Source of the DNA: JAVBJN01 sp031546985
Lineage (GTDB): Bacteria > Bacteroidota > Bacteroidia > Chitinophagales > Chitinophagaceae
Direction of reading: 5' to 3'
Assembly: GCA_031546985.1 (NCBI GenBank)
Contig: JAVBJN010000003.1
Span: 1 to 64,000, forward strand
DNA: 64,000 nucleotides
Positions within the stretch are counted from its first letter, which is position 1, and every line of letters starts with the position of its first letter. A program made the position numbers and the translations under genes. Below the pieces are notes generated by a model that saw nothing but the letters and a program-made list of their open reading frames with translations, was not told the DNA's origin and did no database searches. Below, piece by piece: positions 25,672-33,356 of the stretch.

Positions 25672-27597
25672 ATGCTGCTTAAGAAATGCCTGACCATACT
25701 TGCCTGTTCTTTTACTGTAACTGTTGCCAGCGCGCAGTACAGTCGGTCGGCTATGCCGGCGGGCGCTACCAAATGGTTTGGCAAAGGGGAAGAATACCTG
25801 GGCAATAACGATTTTGCCAAAGCAGCTACGGCGTTTGAAAACGCTGTAAAAGAAGACCCCGGCTTTCTCGATGCCTATATCCGGCTGGGGGGCATTTACC
25901 TGCAAGCCCGCAATTACGAGCGGGCAGGCTGGTGTTATGAGCAGGTGCAAAGCCGCAACCCAAAATTTCTGCAACCTTCGCTTATCTATTTTGCACAGGC
26001 CAGGGCCGGCAGTTATAAATTCGACGAAGCGCTGACCCTTATACGCAGTTACCAAACCGTACCCAAACTCCCCAAAGCATCGAAGCAAAAGGCCCGGCTA
26101 CTGGAGCAGCAATACGATTTTGCCCGCAAAGCGGTGCAGCACCCTGTGCCTTTCAGCCCGCTTAACCTGGGCGTAGATGTAAATACCAAAGATGCGGAAT
26201 ACCTGCCGTCTATTACCATTGATGAGCAAACGCTGGTTTTTACCCGGCGGGTAAACGGCGAAGACGAAGAATTTTTCATCAGTCATAAAGATACCTGCGG
26301 GTACTGGGCTGCTGCTGTAAATATGGGTGTGCCACCCAACAGCAGTGGCAATGAAGGGGCGCAAAACATTAGTGCCGACGGGCATTATCTCTTCTTTAGC
26401 AAATGTGAACGCCGCAGTGCCGATGGCATTACCGGTGGTGGCTGTGATCTGTATATGAGCTATACCGAAACCGATAGCACCTGGAGCGTACCCAAGCCGT
26501 TTAAAGCCACTTTAAACACACCGGGTTACGAATCTATGCCCTGTATTTCGGTCGATAACAAAGACCTGTATTATGTAAGCAACCGCGATGGCGGTTACGG
26601 TGGCCTCGATATTTGGGTTACCCATTTCGATGAAGGAAAATGGAGCAGACCCGAAAACCTGGGCCCCGAAATAAATACGCCTTACGACGATATAGCTCCT
26701 TTTATTCATTTTGATAACCAAACGTTGTATTTCGCTTCGGAAGGGCATCCTGGTATGGGCGATATGGATCTGTTCATGAGCCGTAAAACACCGGATGGAA
26801 AATGGAGTAAACCCGTTAATCTTGGTTACCCGATCAATACGGTTAACCACGAAGGTGGCATGGTGGTTAATGCCTCGGGCAGCACCGCTTATTATGCTTC
26901 TAACCGGGGCAATGCCGTGGGCGAGACCGATCTCTACAGTTTTGAACTGCCTGCTGCCGTAAAACCCATTCCGGTAGCATTTATAAAAGGTGTGGTAAAA
27001 GATAGTATTTCCCAGCGCAGGGTTACCTCGCAGCAGGTAGATCTGCTGGATACACTAACGGGTCAGGTAATTGCCTCTGCCTCTACCAATAAAGGTGATG
27101 GCAGTTATTGGCTGGCCGCACCTTCGGGCAAAAACTATGTATTAAATGTGGAGCGGCCGGGTTATATGGAGAGTAAAACCCCGGTAGACCTGCACGAAGT
27201 AAAAGTCTACGATCCGCTGGAGATAGATGTAACGCTGGCTGGTTGGGAACTGGCTACGGATATGTTTAAGGCTCCGGTATATTTTGAGTATGCTTCGGTG
27301 CTGGTGCCCGATTCTGCAGCGCAATACCTGCAGGAAATTGCCACTACGCTTATCCGCTACCCGCAATTACACCTGGTGGTAATGGGGCATGCCGATGCGC
27401 TGGGTGGTGCAGAGGCCAAGCAGCAGTATAGCGTAGATCGTGCCCGTAATGTGCTGCAAGCCCTTATTGCATTGCATGTGCCCGAGATGCAGCTGAGTGC
27501 AGAAGGCTACAGCGATAGCTTGCCCCAGGCCGATAACGAAACTCCCGAAGGCCGCGCCATGAACCGCCGGGTTACTTTCCGGTTGGAGGTGAGGTAG
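25672..27597 (+). CDS. PorE/SprE-like OmpA-family protein (TPR, propeller, CRD, OmpA_C)
   Basis: This 641-residue protein has a signal peptide (residues 1-21) and TPR-like helices at about 30-130. A beta propeller with PD40-type repeats at about 165-440 carries phrases such as GYESMPCISVDNKDLYYVSNR and SEGHPGMGDMDLFMSR. A carboxypeptidase-regulatory-like domain at about 448-525 and an OmpA C-terminal peptidoglycan-binding domain at about 533-641 (VVMGHADALGGAEAK, NRRVTF) complete it. This order is that of PorE, an anchor of the T9SS outer membrane complex, but Bacteroidota carry several paralogues with the same layout. The periplasmic, peptidoglycan-linked location is well supported; the T9SS role is inference. 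Confidence 0.8.
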   Translation: MLLKKCLTILACSFTVTVASAQYSRSAMPAGATKWFGKGEEYLGNNDFAKAATAFENAVKEDPGFLDAYIRLGGIYLQARNYERAGWCYEQVQSRNPKFLQPSLIYFAQARAGSYKFDEALTLIRSYQTVPKLPKASKQKARLLEQQYDFARKAVQHPVPFSPLNLGVDVNTKDAEYLPSITIDEQTLVFTRRVNGEDEEFFISHKDTCGYWAAAVNMGVPPNSSGNEGAQNISADGHYLFFSKCERRSADGITGGGCDLYMSYTETDSTWSVPKPFKATLNTPGYESMPCISVDNKDLYYVSNRDGGYGGLDIWVTHFDEGKWSRPENLGPEINTPYDDIAPFIHFDNQTLYFASEGHPGMGDMDLFMSRKTPDGKWSKPVNLGYPINTVNHEGGMVVNASGSTAYYASNRGNAVGETDLYSFELPAAVKPIPVAFIKGVVKDSISQRRVTSQQVDLLDTLTGQVIASASTNKGDGSYWLAAPSGKNYVLNVERPGYMESKTPVDLHEVKVYDPLEIDVTLAGWELATDMFKAPVYFEYASVLVPDSAAQYLQEIATTLIRYPQLHLVVMGHADALGGAEAKQQYSVDRARNVLQALIALHVPEMQLSAEGYSDSLPQADNETPEGRAMNRRVTFRLEVR

Positions 27598-27638
27598 GTA
27601 AAGAAATTAATTCCCTTTTATTTAATGATTGTACTGGT

Positions 27639-27675
27639 GTATACCTGACAGGAGCTGCGCACCTGGCAGGTATAC
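27639..27675. repeat. Palindromic intergenic element, copy 1 (core AGCTGCGCA)
   Basis: GTATACCTGACAGG (27639-27652) pairs with CCTGGCAGGTATAC (27662-27675), with one mismatch, around the 9-base spacer AGCTGCGCA. The same spacer and CCTGGCAGG arms occur in reverse orientation at 57140-57172, so this is a dispersed element rather than a private terminator. Confidence 0.7.
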
Positions 27676-27722
27676 ACGGCTAATAAAGTTGCTTTAACAA
27701 GTAATTGTATTAGAAATAAATC

Positions 27723-27730
27723 TAACTTTG
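27723..27730 (+). promoter_or_regulatory. -7 box TAACTTTG of DUF1569 gene
   Basis: It matches TAnnTTTG and lies 19 bases before the ATG at 27750. A TTG at 27705-27707 lies 15 bases upstream, slightly closer than ideal. Confidence 0.55.
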
Positions 27731-27749
27731 TGCAGAACAATACTGAATC

Positions 27750-28199
27750 ATGCCAAGTCTTTTTAATCCTGCCGATGCGCAGGTATACATCAACCGTATC
27801 GGGCGTTTAACGCCTTCAAGTGCTGCCCTTTGGGGTAAAATGAATGTAGTGCAAATGCTGACCCATGCACAGGGGCCTTTAAAAGTGGCATTGGGCGAAA
27901 TGCAGCTTAAACGTGGCCTTATGGGTATCTTGTTTGGGGGCATGGTCAAGCGCCAGATGCTTAAAGAAGGACCGCTGGGCAAAAATTCTCCTACTGCACG
28001 GGAGTTTCTCGTATTTAACGAAGACGGTTTTGACGCATCGCGCCAGCAGCTGGTCGTGCTCATAGAGCGGTTTACCCAGGGCGGGCCTGTTGGCATCACT
28101 AAAGAGCCGCATCCTTTTTTGGGTAAAATGACTGCTGCCGAGTGGGATACTTTGCAATGGAAGCACCTGGAACATCATCTGAAACAATTTGGTGTGTAA
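27750..28199 (+). CDS. DUF1569 domain protein
   Basis: This 149-residue soluble protein matches the DUF1569 pattern as I know it: an N-terminal helix, then WGKMNVVQMLTHAQGPLKVALGE, KNSPTAREFLVFN and the C-terminal FLGKMTAAEWDTLQWKHLEHHLKQFGV. The several His residues (THAQ, PHPF, KHLEHHL) resemble the DinB-like metal-binding four-helix fold. No enzymatic role is established. It has its own promoter box and stands alone between the PorE-like gene and a convergent FabZ-like gene. Confidence 0.8.
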   Translation: MPSLFNPADAQVYINRIGRLTPSSAALWGKMNVVQMLTHAQGPLKVALGEMQLKRGLMGILFGGMVKRQMLKEGPLGKNSPTAREFLVFNEDGFDASRQQLVVLIERFTQGGPVGITKEPHPFLGKMTAAEWDTLQWKHLEHHLKQFGV

Positions 28200-28216
28200 A
28201 ACCTCCTTACATAATT

Positions 28217-28263
28217 AAAGCGGTAACCGCAGGTCTGTACCTGTTGTTGCCGCTTTGCTGTTT
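28217..28263. terminator. Branched hairpin between convergent genes (probable terminator)
   Basis: AAAGCGGTAAC (28217-28227) pairs with GTTGCCGCTTT (28246-28256) with one G-U. The loop contains a second hairpin, CAGGT-CTGT-ACCTG. The T-run is weak on the plus strand. The position between convergent stops supports a terminator role. Confidence 0.5.
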
Positions 28264-28274
28264 ATTGAAGCCGT

Positions 28275-28694
28275 TTAATCTATTCTTACACACATCCAGG
28301 TAGCTTCTGCCACTGGTTCTCCATCCATATACGCTACTCCCGATTGTTTGATAATGCTTGCCGTTACCCGCAGGTTGCGGATAATATACGTAATCTGTTT
28401 GCCATACTCTGCACCTTTCAGCATATTGGCATTGTCGATACTTACCAGGCCAAACAGTCCATCGGTAATGTCGAGCAGTTTAATGCCTGCACCGCCACAT
28501 TGCGCCATAGATTCAATAATAATAGTGCCGGGTACAAAATTGACACCGGGAAAACTGCCCCGCAGCAACTGATCGTCTTTGGAAAATGTTTTAACCGCGG
28601 TAATTTCCTCTTTATTGGCCATCAGTATCTGGTCTGCAAACAGGAAGGGCGAACGATGGGGCAATAGGGCTTCTATAGATGGTGTTTTCTTCAT
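28275..28694 (-). CDS. FabZ-like hotdog protein lacking the catalytic His
   Basis: This 139-residue protein starts at the ATG at 28694 (MKKTPSIEALLPHRSPFLFADQI). It has the FabZ (3-hydroxyacyl-ACP dehydratase) layout: HRSPFLFADQI, then RGSFPGVNFVPGTIIIESMAQCGG. In FabZ the second block reads GHFPG, with the His as catalytic base; here it is GSFPG. The Glu of the catalytic pair (IIESMAQ) is kept. It is therefore either a non-dehydratase hotdog protein or an enzyme with altered chemistry. The neighbours give no pathway, and a standard fabZ presumably lies elsewhere. Confidence 0.75.
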   Translation of the reverse strand: MKKTPSIEALLPHRSPFLFADQILMANKEEITAVKTFSKDDQLLRGSFPGVNFVPGTIIIESMAQCGGAGIKLLDITDGLFGLVSIDNANMLKGAEYGKQITYIIRNLRVTASIIKQSGVAYMDGEPVAEATWMCVRID

Positions 28695-28785
28695 TACATG
28701 ACATTTGGTAATAGAAGTAAACGGCAAAGGGATAATCAATATTGTACTGTTGGTTACCGCAATGCAATACGGTTTAAAGGTGCTG

Positions 28786-29427
28786 TTACTTTTTGTCCCA
28801 CAATGCCAGCATGTTTTTAAGATCGCTGTACTCTTCCGAATAAGCGCCATCCAGCACACCAAAATGGGTGGCACTTTCTTTAAAATATTGCCGTGCTTTG
28901 GCGCTGCCCGAAATGGTGGCCACAAACACGCGGTTTATGAGCGTCATGGTTTGGTCGCTGAGTTCTTTAGGCGCGTTTTCGTATTGCTGGAGGACTTCTG
29001 CAATCTCAGGCGAGGTATATTTGCGTATGCCCCGGTTTACGCTCAATTGTTTTATCGCCTCATCGTTAGAGAAGGAAATTTTTTCTGTGGTCCATACACT
29101 TTTGGCGTAGCGGAACCCAATACCGGTAGGCAGGTATTTCAGTTCTTCTACCAGCAAGGTATCTTTTACCGGTCTTACCCTGCAATCCTGCAGCGCATTC
29201 CAAAAACCGATCACCTCGTTTTGTCCGCAAACAGCCAGCACAAATTCCGAATAGGTTTCCACTATCTGGTCTTCATTTTTATAGCCGCAAAGCGCAATTT
29301 TTTTGCCGTTGGTTAACGCATATACTTTGTTGGCTTTGGCCGCATCCGCATAGTCAGATGCCGGGCAGTCGCAGGTGTTTTTATCAGGCGCGCCCAATAA
29401 GCATAAAGAAAATAATACTGGCCACAT
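28786..29427 (-). CDS. Hypothetical protein, probably exported
   Basis: This 213-residue protein is not recognised. The first 12 residues are hydrophobic (MWPVLFSLCLLG) and are followed by DKNTCDCPASDYADAAKANKV, which suggests a short signal peptide and an exported Cys-containing domain. The C-terminal half is helical (IAEVLQQYENAPKELSDQTMTLINRVF and following). The reading frame is open over its full length with normal codon use. It starts divergently from the metE leader and ends 91 bases before the FabZ-like start; whether the two are co-transcribed is unclear. Confidence 0.6.
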   Translation of the reverse strand: MWPVLFSLCLLGAPDKNTCDCPASDYADAAKANKVYALTNGKKIALCGYKNEDQIVETYSEFVLAVCGQNEVIGFWNALQDCRVRPVKDTLLVEELKYLPTGIGFRYAKSVWTTEKISFSNDEAIKQLSVNRGIRKYTSPEIAEVLQQYENAPKELSDQTMTLINRVFVATISGSAKARQYFKESATHFGVLDGAYSEEYSDLKNMLALWDKK

Positions 29428-29500
29428 AACAGAGGTTTGAATGTAGGTTAAAAGTAAACAAACTGTTACAGACGCAAGCGCCGGCCATTCATATATAATT

Positions 29501-29529
29501 TTGAAAATATCGCAATTGCCCTATCTTCG
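29501..29529 (+). promoter_or_regulatory. metE promoter
   Basis: TTG (29501-29503) and TATCTTCG (29522-29529, one mismatch to TAnnTTTG) are 18 bases apart. A second possible -7 box, TAATTTTG, overlaps at 29496-29503. Either would start transcription upstream of the riboswitch. Confidence 0.5.
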
Positions 29530-29566
29530 TTCCCGATAAGTTCTTTACTCCATTTCTTTTATCAAC

Positions 29567-29735
29567 CGGTAAGGGGTTCTGCTTTTACGCAGATTAATAG
29601 GGAACCGTGTGCAAATCACGGGCTGTCGCGCAACTGTAAGTAATGCCAACAGTTTTTACCACACATGTCCACTGTCGTCGCAATATTGCATTGATGGGAA
29701 GGACGGTAAAAATATTACAAGCCAGGAGACCTGCC
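29567..29735 (+). promoter_or_regulatory. Cobalamin (B12) riboswitch upstream of metE
   Basis: The segment shows the cobalamin aptamer landmarks in order: AACCGGTAAGGGGTTCTG near 29564-29581, AATAGGGAACCGTGTG (P3/P4 region), AAATCACGGGCTGTCGCGCAACTGTAAG (29612-29639), and the B12 box AAGCCAGGAGACCTGCC at 29719-29735. It precedes the cobalamin-independent methionine synthase gene, the classic target, which is switched off when adenosylcobalamin is present. About 180 bases lie between the box and the ATG. They contain hairpins (GTATAC at 29786-29791 with 29825-29830, and GGTAT-GCTT-ATACC) but no T-run, so control is more likely at translation initiation than by termination. Confidence 0.93.
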
Positions 29736-29913
29736 TTTTTATTGAATTGACGATGCTTTCGCGGTCAGAAGCTTTGAGTCATGTTGTATACGTTGTGTTG
29801 CGGTATGCTTATACCTGCGCGCCTGTATACACCGTCTTTTCTGAATCTCCATTGCATTGCAAAGTTTGGCTAAAGCGCTTTTAACTGATTGGTTTCATTT
29901 AAAAAGCAATGTC

Positions 29914-32235
29914 ATGCGCACACACAACCTAGGCTACCCGCGAATTGGTGGCAACAGGGAATTGAAAAAAGCCTGCGAAGCCTATTGGGCAGGCAAAATT
30001 ACCCACGACGAATTATTACAAACAGGCAGAAGCCTGCGCCTGGAAAACTGGCAACTGCAAAAAGATGCCGGGCTGGATCTGGTTCCGGTAAACGACTTTT
30101 CGTTTTACGACCAGGTGCTCGATTGGTCCTTAACCGTAGGTGCCATTCCGGAGCGTTACCACGATGTGGCGCTGCGCAATCCCGGCTCGGAAACCGATCT
30201 TTATTTTGCGATGGCCCGTGGGTATCAGCAAGATGGGCTGGACATTACCGCTATGGAAATGACCAAGTGGTTCGATACCAATTACCACTACCTTGTGCCG
30301 GAGTTTACCAAAGACCAATCCTTCCGCCTGCTGTCCGATAAAGTGGTGAAAGAATGTTACGAAGCACAGCAACTGGGCATTAATGCCAAGCCTGTGCTCC
30401 TGGGCCCGGTATCTTATTTGTTGCTGGGCAAAGAGAAGGAGCAAGGGTTTCACCGCATCGATCTGCTGAAGAGACTACTGCCCGTTTACCTGGAGCTGTT
30501 GCATAAACTCGAATCCTTTAAGGTAGAGTGGATACAGTTCGACGAGCCGTTCCTGGCGATGGATTTAACAAGCAAGGAACAAGAAGCACTGTTGTATGCT
30601 TACACACAAATCCGTTCCGGGTTTCCGAATATTAAAATACTGGTCGCAACCTATTTTGAAGGGTTGCGCGATAATCTTACGCTGGCCGCCAAACTGCCGG
30701 TATGTGCACTGCATATCGACCTGGTAAGGTGCCCGGAGCAGTTGGATGAGGTATTGGCCGCCATTCCCGAACCATTGAGTCTTTCGCTTGGTGTGGTAGA
30801 TGGGCGCAATATCTGGCGCAACGATTATGCGTTATCACAAGGCATTATTGCAAAGGCCTTGCAGGCTATAGGTGAAGATCGTGTGCTCATCGCACCCTCC
30901 TGCTCACTGCTGCATGTGCCTTGCGATCTCGATCTTGAAAAAGATGAAGCTGTTTTTACACCACAAATGAAAGAATGGTTTGCCTTTGCCAAGCAGAAAC
31001 TACACGAAGTTGCAGTGCTTAAAAAACTAGCTGTTGGAGCACTGGATGAGCATACACAGGAGCATTTCCTGGTCAACCAGCTTTCTGTTAAAAGCCGCAA
31101 AACCTCTATACAGATTCATAATCCCGCAGTAAAAGAACGGGTATTGGGCATTGCCGATACCGATGCGCAACGCCAGAGTCTTTTTGCAGTAAGGGTTTTG
31201 GCGCAGCGCGATGCTTTGCAATTACCCTTGTTTCCTACCACCACCATCGGCTCTTTTCCACAAACCAAAGAAGTGAGAAGCTGGCGCGCGCAGTTTAAAA
31301 AAGGTGCAATTACGCAAGCTGAATATGATGAGCTGATTCGTAAAGAGACAGAAGCCACCATTCGCTGGCAGGAAGCTGTAGGTATGGATGTGCTGGTGCA
31401 TGGCGAGTTTGAGCGCAATGATATGGTAGAGTATTTTGGAGAAAAACTGGCCGGTTTTGTATTTACCCAAAACGGTTGGGTGCAGAGTTATGGCTCCCGC
31501 TGTGTAAAACCTCCGGTGATTTATGGCGATGTATCACGCCCCGCTGCTATGACGGTAGCCTGGTCTGCTTACGCGCAATCCTTAACCAATAAGCCGGTTA
31601 AAGGGATGCTTACGGGACCTGTAACCATACTCCAATGGTCTTTTGTGCGCAACGACCAACCCCGCTGGCAGACCTGTACACAGATTGCACTGGCCATTCG
31701 CGATGAAGTGGCCGATCTCGAAAAAGCAGGCATCCGTGTTATCCAGATTGATGAACCCGCCATCCGGGAGGGATTGCCATTGCGCAGGGCCGATTGGGAA
31801 AACTACCTCAATTGGGCGGTTAAAGCATTTCGTGTTTCGGCATCAGGTGTGCGCAATGCCACGCAGATCCACACGCACATGTGCTACTCTGAGTTTAACG
31901 ATATCATCCAGAATATTGCAGAGATGGACGCCGATGTAATAACCATTGAATGCTCTCGCTCACAAATGGAGTTGCTGGATGCTTTTGCGGATTTTAAGTA
32001 TCCCAATGAAATAGGGCCGGGGGTATATGATATTCACTCGCCACGAGTACCCGCCTCAGAAGAGATGGTGTATTTGCTGGAGAAAGCGGCGGCGGTTATT
32101 CCTGCCGCACAACTTTGGGTAAATCCCGATTGTGGCCTTAAAACCCGCCATTGGGAAGAAACCCGCAAAGCTATTGAAGCCATGGTGGCCGCTGCTGCCA
32201 CTATGCGCAGTAAGGTAGCGCAACCTGCATTGTAG
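29914..32235 (+). CDS. metE: Cobalamin-independent methionine synthase
   Basis: This 773-residue zinc enzyme transfers the methyl group of 5-methyltetrahydropteroyl-triglutamate to homocysteine, without B12. The start is the ATG at 29914 (MRTHNLGYPRIGGNRELKKA), the conserved family N-terminus. The C-terminal barrel carries the zinc ligands: His and Cys in THMCYSEF, Glu in TIECSRSQ and Cys in NPDCGLKTR. Other motifs are TTTIGSFPQTKEVR and LTGPVTILQWSF. It is controlled by the cobalamin riboswitch, implying the cell also has or can use a B12-dependent MetH. Length matches the family. Confidence 0.97.
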   Translation: MRTHNLGYPRIGGNRELKKACEAYWAGKITHDELLQTGRSLRLENWQLQKDAGLDLVPVNDFSFYDQVLDWSLTVGAIPERYHDVALRNPGSETDLYFAMARGYQQDGLDITAMEMTKWFDTNYHYLVPEFTKDQSFRLLSDKVVKECYEAQQLGINAKPVLLGPVSYLLLGKEKEQGFHRIDLLKRLLPVYLELLHKLESFKVEWIQFDEPFLAMDLTSKEQEALLYAYTQIRSGFPNIKILVATYFEGLRDNLTLAAKLPVCALHIDLVRCPEQLDEVLAAIPEPLSLSLGVVDGRNIWRNDYALSQGIIAKALQAIGEDRVLIAPSCSLLHVPCDLDLEKDEAVFTPQMKEWFAFAKQKLHEVAVLKKLAVGALDEHTQEHFLVNQLSVKSRKTSIQIHNPAVKERVLGIADTDAQRQSLFAVRVLAQRDALQLPLFPTTTIGSFPQTKEVRSWRAQFKKGAITQAEYDELIRKETEATIRWQEAVGMDVLVHGEFERNDMVEYFGEKLAGFVFTQNGWVQSYGSRCVKPPVIYGDVSRPAAMTVAWSAYAQSLTNKPVKGMLTGPVTILQWSFVRNDQPRWQTCTQIALAIRDEVADLEKAGIRVIQIDEPAIREGLPLRRADWENYLNWAVKAFRVSASGVRNATQIHTHMCYSEFNDIIQNIAEMDADVITIECSRSQMELLDAFADFKYPNEIGPGVYDIHSPRVPASEEMVYLLEKAAAVIPAAQLWVNPDCGLKTRHWEETRKAIEAMVAAAATMRSKVAQPAL

Positions 32236-32324
32236 GTTGTGTGATCTGTGCCGGGCGTCACCAGTGCCTGGTACAGATCTTTACATTGTTCAGGAATACA
32301 GTAACATTACTTAAACCTTATGTT

Positions 32325-32564
32325 ATGTGCACACATGAATCTAAAAACTGCCCCCGTTGCCAGCAAACGTTCGAATGTAAAGTAGGTTCCATTTTATTGT
32401 GCCAGTGTGTTGGCGTACAATTAAATGAACAGGAGCGTGATTATATGCGGCGGCAGTATGACGATTGTTTGTGTGCAGCATGTATGAAAGCCGTAAGGGC
32501 AGAGTACCATAACGTATTGTTCAGAGAAAAAGTAAAACGGATTTCAGGTATTCTGAATCAGTAA
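32325..32564 (+). CDS. Cysteine-rich CWC family protein
   Basis: This 79-residue protein starts at the ATG at 32325 (MCTHESKNCPRCQQTFECKVGSILL). Seven of its eight non-initial Cys fall in pairs: CPRC, then C-x-C in LCQCVG, and CLCAAC. This fits the small Cys_rich_CWC family, in which a Cys-Trp-Cys is usual; here the middle residue is Gln. The Cys pairs suggest zinc binding, which is inference. It follows metE by 89 bases and precedes a thioesterase gene by 24 bases, so B12 control could extend to it. Function unknown. Confidence 0.72.
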   Translation: MCTHESKNCPRCQQTFECKVGSILLCQCVGVQLNEQERDYMRRQYDDCLCAACMKAVRAEYHNVLFREKVKRISGILNQ

Positions 32565-32588
32565 TTGTTCATATTTAACAGAGAGAAG

Positions 32589-32975
32589 ATGACATTGGAA
32601 GAGCGCATTGCGCAATCGGAAACCCGCATTTTTAAAGCGGTTTTCCCCAGTACTACCAACCACTACGATACTTTATTTGGTGGCACCGCCATGCACCTGA
32701 TGGATGAAGTTGCTTTTATTGCTGCTACCCGTTTCAGCCGGCAGCGTATGGTAACGGTAAGCAGCGACAGGATCGATTTTAAAAAACCCATTCCTGCGGG
32801 CACCATTGTAGAATTGATAGGCAGGGTTACCTACCTGGGTAAAACCAGTTTAAAAGTAAAGGTGGAGATTTTTATAGAGCAGATGTACAACGATATACGT
32901 GAAAAGGCCGTTACCGGAGAGTTTACGTTTGTAGCCATTGATGAACATAAGAAACCGGTTTTAATAGAAAACTGA
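32589..32975 (+). CDS. Acyl-CoA thioesterase, hotdog fold (YkhA/BACH-like)
   Basis: This 128-residue protein starts at the ATG at 32589 (MTLEERIAQSETRIFKAVFP). The hotdog signature is TNHYDTLFGGTAMHLMDEVAFIAATRFS, with the catalytic Asp in the helix (LMDEVA). It is followed by DRIDFKKPIPAGTIVELIGRV, typical of cytosolic acyl-CoA hydrolases. It differs enough from the thioesterase at 4.2 kb to be a separate subfamily. It follows the CWC gene by 24 bases, probably in one transcript, and a hairpin terminator comes after. Confidence 0.82.
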   Translation: MTLEERIAQSETRIFKAVFPSTTNHYDTLFGGTAMHLMDEVAFIAATRFSRQRMVTVSSDRIDFKKPIPAGTIVELIGRVTYLGKTSLKVKVEIFIEQMYNDIREKAVTGEFTFVAIDEHKKPVLIEN

Positions 32976-33030
32976 GCAAGAAGCTGCAGTTGCAGTTCAG
33001 AGCAATACCAGGCTCTGGATCATTAGGGGG

Positions 33031-33062
33031 AGGGCCTCGCGCAAGCGGGCCCTTATTTATTT
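33031..33062 (+). terminator. Terminator after thioesterase (metE transcript)
   Basis: AGGGCC-T-CGC (33031-33040, one bulged T) pairs with GCG-GGCCCT (33045-33053) around a GCAA tetraloop, followed by TATTTATTTTA. Confidence 0.75.
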
Positions 33063-33231
33063 TACCTGATAAAACCAGCGCCTGTGGCGGCAGTGATATA
33101 TGAAGGCTTTGCCAGATTTTTTGAACTCGTTTGCCATTAGCGTGCTTAGGCCAATGTTACAGTAGCACAGTAGCTATATCAAGGTACTATCCCGAAAACG
33201 TGGTGTAACCGTTTTTAGGCGGCTTTTTTGT

Positions 33232-33258
33232 GTTACTTTTTTTCCGCAAAAAAGTAAC
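33232..33258. repeat. AT-rich inverted repeat, possible terminator of nuo operon
   Basis: GTTACTTTTTTT (33232-33243) and AAAAAAGTAAC (33248-33258) form a near-perfect hairpin about 100 bases beyond the nuoN stop. Read on the minus strand it could end the nuo transcript, though its stem is AT-rich. Confidence 0.5.
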
Positions 33259-33356
33259 GGAAGAAGAAACGGGGTATAGGCCCGGGTTGGCCTGATAGTC
33301 GTTGACCAATGATGAACAGTAAGGATGCTGAGCATGCCACAGGGGGATTTTTTATG

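Larger units (their letters stand above)
32976..33356. other. Non-coding interval between thioesterase and nuoN
   Basis: Apart from the terminator at 33031-33062 and the inverted repeat at 33232-33258, I see no start with a supporting coding pattern here. The interval is the meeting point of a plus-strand transcript and the complex I operon. Confidence 0.6.
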
